Assembly: GCA_964637445.1 (NCBI GenBank)
Contig: CAZWWS010000078.1
Location: forward strand, 1-8,386
Reading direction: 5' to 3'
Length of the DNA stretch: 8,386 bases
From: M3 sp964637445
Lineage (GTDB): Bacteria; Bacteroidota; Bacteroidia; Bacteroidales; Muribaculaceae
Both the position numbers and the translations under genes were made by a program. Shown here in pieces: positions 1-5,923 of this stretch; the first letter of the stretch is position 1; each line of letters begins with the position of its first letter. The notes below the pieces were generated by a model. That model was not told the origin of the DNA and did not search any database. It saw only the letters and a list, made by a program, of their open reading frames with translations.

Positions 1-585
1 ATCATAGTTTCCTTCGTCGGAAGTCAAAGTCAGCCCTTTAGGCACCTTCAATTCCAATCCTCTGATTGTATATGAATCAACAATTTGTGCGAGACCAATA
101 ATGTCAAATACTATTTTCACAGAGAACTCGGTTCCTACTTCATCCATATCCACTATAAAATCGCTTACCGAATGCGTCTCATAGGTAAAAGGTGATGACA
201 AATCTGAGATTGGATAATGCAATTCCACTTCTTTGGTCACCGACATGCCTTGAATGCTCCCTTTCAATTCCACAGTCGACTTGGTCGGCTCTACTTCGGG
301 GGCATTGATTAAAACTTTTTCAATCGAAATATTATCCGACGTAAAGTCCCCCTGCTCGATAAATACATATTTATCATCAACGATTTGAATCTGTCCTCCT
401 TCTTCAATCTCAATAATGTTTTGAAGTTTTATCTCATCGATATTTATCGGTAAGACCAAATTGTTGACTTGAAACTTTGACGTAGTGTCGATGTCCGACA
501 AGTCATAATCATCATTAATACAACTTGTTACCCCCCAGAAGAGCAGTACGCACAAGCCAATTTTAATCAAATTTAAGATTTTCAT
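1..585 (-). CDS. Partial lipoprotein of unknown function (N-terminal 195 residues)
   Basis: The frame is open from the ATG at 585 to the left window edge, so the C-terminus is missing. Residues 1-21 form a lipoprotein signal peptide (Lys near the start, hydrophobic core LCVLLFWGV), and the lipobox VTSC puts the acylated cysteine at Cys22. The mature protein begins INDDYDLSDIDTT. From memory, this kind of start is shared by conserved hypothetical Bacteroidales lipoproteins that go on with beta-rich repeats. The visible part alternates short hydrophobic and acidic stretches, which suggests beta-sandwich modules. The acidic residues just after the Cys (N-D-D-Y-D) resemble the Bacteroidetes lipoprotein export signal, so the protein is probably anchored in the outer membrane and may face outward. 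It is divergent from the ribF operon. I do not recognise a function. The lipoprotein call is firm. Confidence 0.85.
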   Translation of the reverse strand, partial: MKILNLIKIGLCVLLFWGVTSCINDDYDLSDIDTTSKFQVNNLVLPINIDEIKLQNIIEIEEGGQIQIVDDKYVFIEQGDFTSDNISIEKVLINAPEVEPTKSTVELKGSIQGMSVTKEVELHYPISDLSSPFTYETHSVSDFIVDMDEVGTEFSVKIVFDIIGLAQIVDSYTIRGLELKVPKGLTLTSDEGNYD

Positions 586-627
586 AAGATTGTTAATTAG
601 TATTTTAGTGTTTGTGTTTTATGAACG

Positions 628-659
628 CAAATTTCATCCTTTTTCTTGACTCGACCAAA
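628..659 (-). promoter_or_regulatory. Predicted promoter of the partial lipoprotein gene
   Basis: On the minus strand a TTTG (656-659) is followed after 20 bp by GAAATTTG (628-635). This matches the Bacteroidetes -33/-7 consensus (TTTG, 19-21 bp, TAnnTTTG) with one mismatch, at the first base of the -7 box. It would give a leader of roughly 37 nt before the ATG at 585. Based on pattern match only. Confidence 0.5.
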
Positions 660-796
660 CATTTGAGTAGAAATATTCGACATACTTCTAAAAATTTACG
701 TCATTTGGTTCTAATACGTACTCCCGGCTTCGCTTTTCCGCTATTATTATACCCTATTAATTATTGACAAAAATAGTTTTTTATCAAAATATGCAC

Positions 797-804
797 TAAA
801 TTTG
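797..804 (+). promoter_or_regulatory. Predicted -7 box for the lipoprotein-HAD-ribF operon
   Basis: TAAATTTG is a perfect match to the Bacteroidetes -7 element TAnnTTTG, 36 bp before the ATG at 841. No good TTTG lies at the expected 19-21 bp upstream; that stretch reads TAGTTTTTT. The -33 half is therefore weak, and the promoter may be moderate or activator-dependent. No Shine-Dalgarno is visible before the start, as is usual in this phylum. Confidence 0.45.
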
Positions 805-840
805 TAAGCATATTAACTATAACATTTAATTTAACTCATC

Positions 841-1236
841 ATGAAAAAGTATCTATCGTGGCTCATACTCTCTCTCGTTGCCATAACATTTACATCTTGC
901 GAAGACGAAATCGACGCCAATGTCTCCGGACTTCTTGGCTCCTGGGAAATGGTTGGCACACAAGATGGCGCTCCTCTTCCCGGCGAAGACAACGTGTTCA
1001 CATTCTATGAAGATCAAGGCGGAGTCTATGAGTGTTACAACGAGCATGGAGAGTGGGAAAGTTATCCTTTTGAATGGGAATGGGAATCAGGATTTACCTA
1101 CCGCGATAAGATTGTATATATTTATATCGGACGTGAAACGTGGCAATACTATTTCTACCACGACAACGGCTACTTGTATCTCTGCGACTATGCCGACCCT
1201 CAAGACTACTATTCAATCTATCGTCCCATATTTTAA
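841..1236 (+). CDS. Small aromatic-rich lipoprotein, possibly lipocalin-like
   Basis: The 131-residue protein has a clear SPII signal peptide: MKK, a hydrophobic core to residue 17, then lipobox FTSC with the acylated cysteine at Cys20. The mature chain starts CEDEID. An acidic run right after the Cys resembles the lipoprotein export signal that sends Bacteroidetes lipoproteins to the cell surface. The opening GLLGSWEMV, with a Gly-x-Trp near the mature N-terminus, followed by alternating beta-prone strands, recalls the small lipocalin-like (Lipocalin_4/5-type) lipoproteins common in Bacteroidales. That is an analogy from layout, not a firm family call. Trp and Tyr are unusually frequent in the second half (EWEWES, WQYYFYH, DYYSIY). 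It is the first gene of the operon, and its stop lies 6 bp before the HAD gene. No link to flavin metabolism can be read from the protein itself. Confidence 0.85.
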   Translation: MKKYLSWLILSLVAITFTSCEDEIDANVSGLLGSWEMVGTQDGAPLPGEDNVFTFYEDQGGVYECYNEHGEWESYPFEWEWESGFTYRDKIVYIYIGRETWQYYFYHDNGYLYLCDYADPQDYYSIYRPIF

Positions 1237-1242
1237 TGTGTC

Positions 1243-1848
1243 ATGATTAAAAATCTCCTTTTCGACTTAGGCGGAGTGATATTCGACATCCGTCGCCGGC
1301 GATGTGTTGAAGCCTTTGAAAAGATTGGGATGAAAGAAGCCGATTCACTATTAGACAATTCGGTTCAACGCGGTGTATTTCTTGAAATTGAGTCAGGGCA
1401 AATCTCAGCTGAGCAATTCCGCCAACGCATCCGCGCTATGATTGCCGGCGAGGTTACAGACCAAGAGATCGACCATGCGTTTTGCCAATTTCTTATCGGC
1501 ATACCACGCCACCGCCTTGAGAGCCTGCGACAACTCCGCAACAAATACCGCATATACCTATTGTCGAACACCAATCCCATCATGTGGCATTCGACAATAG
1601 CCGATGGTTTTAAGCAAGAGGGATTGACTATCGATGACTATTTTGATGGCATCGTCACTTCCTTTGAAGCCAAGGCGATGAAGCCCGACAGAAAAATATT
1701 TGAGTACGTAATCGATACGCTACACATCTTGCCCGAAGAAACTTTGTTTTTCGACGATGCACAAGGCAACTTAGACTCCGCAGCTACACTCGGATTCAAC
1801 ACGGCACTTGTGGCTCATGGCACGGAATTTATCGAATTAATCCCATAA
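1243..1848 (+). CDS. HAD-superfamily (subclass IA) phosphatase, YihX-like
   Basis: This 201-residue protein carries all four HAD motifs. Motif I is FDLGGVIFD with nucleophile Asp8. Motif II is LLSNTN (Ser108). Motif III is the Lys of AMKPDRKIF (Lys147). Motif IV is FFDDA (Asp171-Asp172). Residues of about 15-90 form the helical cap of the IA subclass. The length fits the family (about 200). The position two after the nucleophile, usually the general-acid Asp, is Gly10. This DLG[GN]V variant is seen in the YihX group of sugar-phosphate phosphatases, so the enzyme is expected to be active. It should hydrolyse a small phosphate monoester in the cytoplasm. It lies 6 bp after the lipoprotein gene and directly abuts ribF. 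That context makes a flavin-pathway substrate (FMN, or the phosphorylated ribityl-aminouracil intermediate) a reasonable but unproven guess. A hexose phosphate is the main alternative. Confidence 0.9.
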   Translation: MIKNLLFDLGGVIFDIRRRRCVEAFEKIGMKEADSLLDNSVQRGVFLEIESGQISAEQFRQRIRAMIAGEVTDQEIDHAFCQFLIGIPRHRLESLRQLRNKYRIYLLSNTNPIMWHSTIADGFKQEGLTIDDYFDGIVTSFEAKAMKPDRKIFEYVIDTLHILPEETLFFDDAQGNLDSAATLGFNTALVAHGTEFIELIP

Positions 1849-1854
1849 TTGGCA

Positions 1855-2760
1855 ATGGATCGACGATTGATTGCAACAATTGGTATGTTTGACGGTGTCC
1901 ATCTCGGACACCGTTTCCTCATCGACTTTCTTCGCAGTAAAGCCAGTGGAGAAGGTCATATCCCAACCGTCTTCACATTCGATCGCCACCCTCTGTCGAT
2001 AATCAAACCCGAAATTGCACCGCGACAGCTATCTACCATTTCCGAACGTGCTGAGTTGCTTCACCAAGCCGGAGCCGAGCGCGTCGAGATATTATCTTTC
2101 GACGAAGCGATGCGCACAATGTCGGCCGGACAATTCATAACAATGCTTCGAGATCGATACGATGTAACATCACTCATATTAGGATTCAACAATCGCATAG
2201 GCCACGACCGAATATCAAGCATTGAGCAATACCAAGCCATAGGCAATCAACTCGGCGTAAAAATCATTCAAGCGCCCGAATATGCCGGTAGCATAGAGCC
2301 TGTCAGTTCTTCTGTCATTCGAGAATATCTATCCACAGCACAAATAGCCAAAGCCAACGTGGCTCTTGGGCGTCCCTACTCACTATCGGGAAAAGTAGTC
2401 AGCGGGCGTCAACTTGGACGCACCATCGGCTTCCCAACTGCCAACATCAGCCCTATCGACTCGCAAATACTCATCCCCGCATCCGGCGCCTATGCCGTCA
2501 CCATCACCACCCACGATGGAATCGCTCGACTGGCCATGCTCAACGTCGGTTCTCGTCCTACAGTCGACAACTCCGACGCTCCCATTTCTATCGAGGCTCA
2601 TATTTTTGATTATAATACCGACATTTACGGCACTATAGTAGCCGTTGCTTTCTATGACCATCTGCGTCCGGAGCGCCGTTTTCCATCCGTAGAAGCGCTA
2701 CGCGCTCAACTCGCCAACGATGCCGATGACGCAAAAAAAATATTAGCCCGATTGGCTTAA
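1855..2760 (+). CDS. ribF: Bifunctional riboflavin kinase / FAD synthetase RibF
   Basis: RibF converts riboflavin to FMN with its C-terminal kinase and FMN to FAD with its N-terminal adenylyltransferase, both using ATP in the cytoplasm. The N-terminal module shows the nucleotidyltransferase motif TIGMFDGVHLGH (residues 8-19, the HxGH-type site), LGFNNRIGHDR near 110 and the closing motif VSSSVIRE near 150. The kinase module shows SGRQLGRTIGFPTANI (about 183-198, the GFPTANI signature), AMLNVGSRPTV near 227-237, and the conserved tail with LRPE and F-x-S. The length of 301 fits the family at its short end, because the N-terminus begins almost directly at the first strand. I chose the ATG at 1855. 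A TTG at 1849, right after the HAD stop, would add two residues. It is the last gene of the operon. Its 3' end contributes the left arm of a terminator shared with the convergent LRR gene. Confidence 0.95.
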   Translation: MDRRLIATIGMFDGVHLGHRFLIDFLRSKASGEGHIPTVFTFDRHPLSIIKPEIAPRQLSTISERAELLHQAGAERVEILSFDEAMRTMSAGQFITMLRDRYDVTSLILGFNNRIGHDRISSIEQYQAIGNQLGVKIIQAPEYAGSIEPVSSSVIREYLSTAQIAKANVALGRPYSLSGKVVSGRQLGRTIGFPTANISPIDSQILIPASGAYAVTITTHDGIARLAMLNVGSRPTVDNSDAPISIEAHIFDYNTDIYGTIVAVAFYDHLRPERRFPSVEALRAQLANDADDAKKILARLA

Positions 2761-2779
2761 TCACACCAATCGGACTAAT
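2742..2779. terminator. Bidirectional terminator between ribF and the LRR gene
   Basis: The arms ATTAGCCCGATTGG (2742-2755) and CCAATCGGACTAAT (2766-2779) pair over 14 positions with a single C-A mismatch, around a 10-nt loop that contains the ribF stop codon. On the plus strand the stem is followed by a weak TTGATTT. On the minus strand, one base past the stem, comes T8, the complement of the A8 at 2733-2740 inside ribF. It is therefore a strong intrinsic terminator for the LRR gene, whose stop is 27 bp away, and a weaker one for ribF. Confidence 0.8.
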
Positions 2780-2805
2780 TTGATTTAGCTTTACATTTTG
2801 GCGAT

Positions 2806-5613
2806 TTAGTTGATTACAACTTTGCTCACCTTTTTTCCTTGACGTTTTATAAACATTCCGTTTTGAGGATTTTCCACTTCTACTCCTTGCAAGTTGAAAT
2901 AAACAGCCGGGATATTTTCAGTCACCTCCACATCTTCAATTCCTGAAAAATCCACTTCCGACAACTTTCTAAACTCTTTCCAACTATCAGCTTCCTGATA
3001 AGCTGTCGTGGCACCGGTAGGCACCGACAATGTTGCATTCCAATAAGTATTGGTAAAGAATGCATCAAGCGGCATTTGCGGAGGTGTCGCGTTCATCGAA
3101 ATCACAGTCTTGATTTCGTTTCCGCCCAATATATAGAACGCTTTTGAGCCTATAGTTTCAACCGATTCTCCGATTGTCACCGATGCCAACATCCAACACT
3201 CCTCAAATGCACTGCTACCGATAGCTGTAACCATGTTAGGTATTACGATATTTATAATACCGGTACCATAGAATGCATACATTCCAATTTCTTTCAACGA
3301 TTCCGGCAATTTCACATCTGCCAAATTTCCACTTTTATAAAGTAGGTAATTCGGAATTTTTGTCACACTCTCGCCAAATTCGACATGATTTATTCCCCCG
3401 ACAAACACGTCATAGTTTCCGTCGGAATCGGCTACTACATCACAATCCTTGGCATTAAAATATAGTGTTGCCAAATTATTACACTGAAGGAAAGCATTTC
3501 CGCCTATTTCCGTTACGCCTTCAGGTATAGTAAGCTGTACCATATTATCACAGTAGCCCATCAATCCGCTCGGAATCTTAGTCACCGTCTCACCAAAATC
3601 TATATTCTCCAATGTGCTGCAAGAATAAAACGCATTTTCTGCACTACAATCTGTCGCATTAAAATATACCGATTTCAAACTCGCACAATCCTTGAATGCA
3701 TTCGTTCCGATTTTTTCAACCGAAGCCGGTATCGCAACTTCCGTAAGCCCACTCGACTCAAATGCACGAGCACCGATTTCTTTTACTGACTCTGAAATAA
3801 TTGCTTTACCCAATTTATTATTGTTCAAAAATATATAATCCGGAATTTTTGACACACTCTCACCAAACTCCACATCGCTTAGTGATTCGCACCCGCCAAA
3901 CACATTAGAACTTAATTCGCAATCGACTGCATTAAAGTATATTGTCTTCAAATTCTCACATTCGTAAAAAGCACTTTGTCCAATCTTTTCCACCGATGCA
4001 GGTATTGTAATGTCTGATATTCCGGTTCCATAAAATGCACATTCTCCAATTGTTTGAACAGAATTGGATATTACAATCTGTGTCACACCACTACGATTCA
4101 GCAAAATCTGATTAGGTATCGCTATTACAGTTGCTCCAAATTCAACATATTCCAACGCGTCACAGCTATAAAACAGACTATTAGCATCTTGACAATTTGC
4201 GGCATTATAATACGCCTTTGTCAACTTGCCACACTCCAAAAATGCATTTTTACCAATCTTGGATACTGATTTTGGTATCGTTATCTCCACCAATCCACTA
4301 AAGGCAAACGCATGTTCGCCTATTTCGGCTACAGATTCCGGTATTTTCACTTCCGTAAGCCCTACGCACGAATTAAACAAATTGGCAGGGATACGGGTTA
4401 CTCCCTCGCCAAACTCTACGTTATTCAACGATGCACAACCGGTAAATGGATATGGGTATTCCGCATCTTCACAATTCGCTGAATTGAAATACAACGTTTT
4501 AAGATTTGTACAACCGCTAAATGCACTGCTTTCGATACTCGTCACAGATGATGGAATGGTTATTTCTTCCAACTGCTTGCAATTCGCAAATGCGTTTTCA
4601 CTAATTGTGGTTAATGTTTCGGGCAACTCCATCTTAAAGCTAACCTTACATCCACCAAACGCATTGGGCGCAAGATTTTCTACCCATGACGGCAATTCAA
4701 CCGGCTCACTGCGGGAAAAATCAAGGCCGACAAAATTGTGAAACATCATCGAATATTGCGAAATATCATATTTCATCCCTGTCGGAATATCATCATATAC
4801 TCCATGTTCCATTCCACAAGGATAGGTATGGAAGTCCGTTCCAAGCGTTACGCACGCCGTATTGTCGGGCAACCATCCTATTTCTTGCAAATCTTCACAT
4901 AAAAGTTGACAATTGGCGATTTTATCCGTCCCCGGCTCTATAATCTTCCAACCGATATATTTAACAGATTTCGGGAAAGTAAGTTCTGTAATCTCACTAC
5001 ATCCAATAAGCAACCCATTGGGTACGCGCGTCACATTTTCGCCAAACTCAACACTTGTCACAGTCGCCGGAAATACCGTCTGATATCCGTAATATCCTCC
5101 ACCAAGCATTGTCGACTGAGAATAAGAATAATAGGCCGTTTGACAGTTTTCTGCATTAAAATACACTTTCGTCAATTTACTCACCTGGACTGACTCTTCT
5201 GTTTCGCTTTGCGTCGCAACCGACTTGATACCTGGACCACCTTCCCACGCCGCATCTGCGCCATAAAATCCGGATATAATTTCTGTATATTTAGGAATTG
5301 TAATCTCTGTGACTTCGGGTGAATTGATAAATCCACTCACCTTTGTCACCTTATAAGTTTTATTATCATACACTACCTCATCGGGTATTACAATTTTTCC
5401 CGTATATGGCGCGTCGCCCTCTGATGTCGAGACCGAATCTCCCTGCAAAATCTTGTAATATATTCCTTCCGAGATAAAATCATATCCGGTTTCTGCCGGG
5501 TCTAATTTGTTTTGTGTAGTTTCATCACTAACATCTGCATACACCACAAATGGCACAAACAGCGACAATGCAACACTCAGTATCACATTTTTAGCAGTAA
5601 ACATTGAACTCAT
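2806..5613 (-). CDS. BspA-like leucine-rich repeat secreted surface protein
   Basis: This 935-residue protein has an N-terminal signal peptide (hydrophobic core of about residues 9-25, cleavage likely after VYA at 26). A lead-in strand region follows (GIYYKILQGDSVSV-like, 50-90), then a long array of BspA/TpLRR (LRR_5) repeats from about 95 to 830. The units read L-x-x-I-x-I-P-x-S-V-x-x-I-G-x-x-A-F-x-x-C. They alternate with a second unit type, [LV]YFNAxxC then VEFGExVTKIP. After the array comes the usual BspA ending (MNATPPQMPLDAF, then LSVPTGATTAYQEADSWKEF, 840-871). The last ~33 residues (YFNLQGVEVENPQNGMFI, GKKVSKVVIN) look like a short Bacteroidetes C-terminal sorting tail. BspA-type proteins are typically surface adhesins that bind host or microbial ligands. 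The ligand here cannot be read from sequence. It is transcribed alone, with its own promoter and terminator. A second Met lies at codon 4. Confidence 0.93.
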   Translation of the reverse strand: MSSMFTAKNVILSVALSLFVPFVVYADVSDETTQNKLDPAETGYDFISEGIYYKILQGDSVSTSEGDAPYTGKIVIPDEVVYDNKTYKVTKVSGFINSPEVTEITIPKYTEIISGFYGADAAWEGGPGIKSVATQSETEESVQVSKLTKVYFNAENCQTAYYSYSQSTMLGGGYYGYQTVFPATVTSVEFGENVTRVPNGLLIGCSEITELTFPKSVKYIGWKIIEPGTDKIANCQLLCEDLQEIGWLPDNTACVTLGTDFHTYPCGMEHGVYDDIPTGMKYDISQYSMMFHNFVGLDFSRSEPVELPSWVENLAPNAFGGCKVSFKMELPETLTTISENAFANCKQLEEITIPSSVTSIESSAFSGCTNLKTLYFNSANCEDAEYPYPFTGCASLNNVEFGEGVTRIPANLFNSCVGLTEVKIPESVAEIGEHAFAFSGLVEITIPKSVSKIGKNAFLECGKLTKAYYNAANCQDANSLFYSCDALEYVEFGATVIAIPNQILLNRSGVTQIVISNSVQTIGECAFYGTGISDITIPASVEKIGQSAFYECENLKTIYFNAVDCELSSNVFGGCESLSDVEFGESVSKIPDYIFLNNNKLGKAIISESVKEIGARAFESSGLTEVAIPASVEKIGTNAFKDCASLKSVYFNATDCSAENAFYSCSTLENIDFGETVTKIPSGLMGYCDNMVQLTIPEGVTEIGGNAFLQCNNLATLYFNAKDCDVVADSDGNYDVFVGGINHVEFGESVTKIPNYLLYKSGNLADVKLPESLKEIGMYAFYGTGIINIVIPNMVTAIGSSAFEECWMLASVTIGESVETIGSKAFYILGGNEIKTVISMNATPPQMPLDAFFTNTYWNATLSVPTGATTAYQEADSWKEFRKLSEVDFSGIEDVEVTENIPAVYFNLQGVEVENPQNGMFIKRQGKKVSKVVIN
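3259..4491 (-). repeat. Higher-order tandem repeat (about 91 codons) in the LRR gene
   Basis: Within the LRR array the pair YFNAxxC ... VEFGExVTKIP recurs with a long period. The YFN-type tyrosines are at residues 375, 468, 559, 650 and 718, giving steps of 93, 91, 91 and 68. Three periods equal four ~23-residue LRRs, and the last step lacks one LRR. A sixth, more distant copy of the pair starts at residue 151. DNA period is about 273-279 bp. Copies are clearly divergent, so the array is not freshly duplicated. Confidence 0.75.
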
Positions 5614-5730
5614 AACTTTTGGGATTTAAGGGTTATTTCTTTCGTTTCCCGGATTTATTGGAAGTTTATATTGATATAGCAGCATAGAATTCTTATCCAT
5701 AAAAACGACACCAACACATCGCGAGCTTCG

Positions 5731-5761
5731 CAAATATAGCCATTTTCACTCAAAGCACAAA
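5731..5761 (-). promoter_or_regulatory. Predicted promoter of the LRR gene (perfect consensus)
   Basis: On the minus strand TTTG (5758-5761), a 19-bp spacer, and TATATTTG (5731-5738) match the Bacteroidetes primary sigma consensus at every defined base and in spacing. Transcription would start near 5725, leaving a leader of roughly 110 nt before the ATG at 5613. A small inverted repeat GCGA-AGC-TCGC (5721-5731) sits at the predicted start. Confidence 0.7.
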
Positions 5762-5776
5762 CTATTTTCCCCGCCC

Positions 5777-5800
5777 AATAATAATAATAATAATAATAAT
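5777..5800. repeat. (AAT)8 trinucleotide microsatellite
   Basis: Eight perfect AAT units run from 5777 to 5800. The repeat is intergenic, between the terminator of trpB2 and the LRR gene promoter. It ends 15 bp upstream of the -33 box of that promoter, where an UP-like or activator contact would fall. Read on the LRR gene's strand it is (ATT)8. Confidence 0.95.
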
Positions 5801-5855
5801 ATAAGTGGTTAATAATCAATAAAATACACCCACAAAAAATTATTCATTTACATAT

Positions 5856-5893
5856 AAAAAAAGTATTAGCCCAATCATGAACTAATACTTTTT
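5856..5893 (-). terminator. Intrinsic terminator of trpB2
   Basis: On the minus strand, AAAAAGTATTAG (5893-5882) pairs perfectly with CTAATACTTTTT (5869-5858) around a 12-nt loop and ends in a T7 run (5862-5856). The stem begins 31 bp after the trpB2 stop. The outer five pairs are A-T, so the complement could also work on the other strand, but no plus-strand gene ends here. Confidence 0.85.
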
Positions 5894-5923
5894 ATAACAT
5901 ACTATTCTATTACTCCGAATCGT

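Noticed and set aside
697..720. Inverted repeat TACGT ... ACGTA in the divergent intergenic region
   Set aside because: Five-base arms with a 14-nt loop are expected by chance in 255 bp of AT-rich DNA, and it does not overlap either predicted promoter.
2733..2740. A8 run in ribF as a frameshift or phase-variation site
   Set aside because: It lies ten codons from the end, so slippage would only alter the tail. It is better explained as the T-tract of the opposite-strand terminator.
4226..4741. 171-codon plus-strand frame opposite the LRR gene
   Set aside because: It is a shadow of the repetitive LRR coding sequence on the other strand. It has no promoter or plausible domain, and its apparent repeats mirror the LRR repeats.
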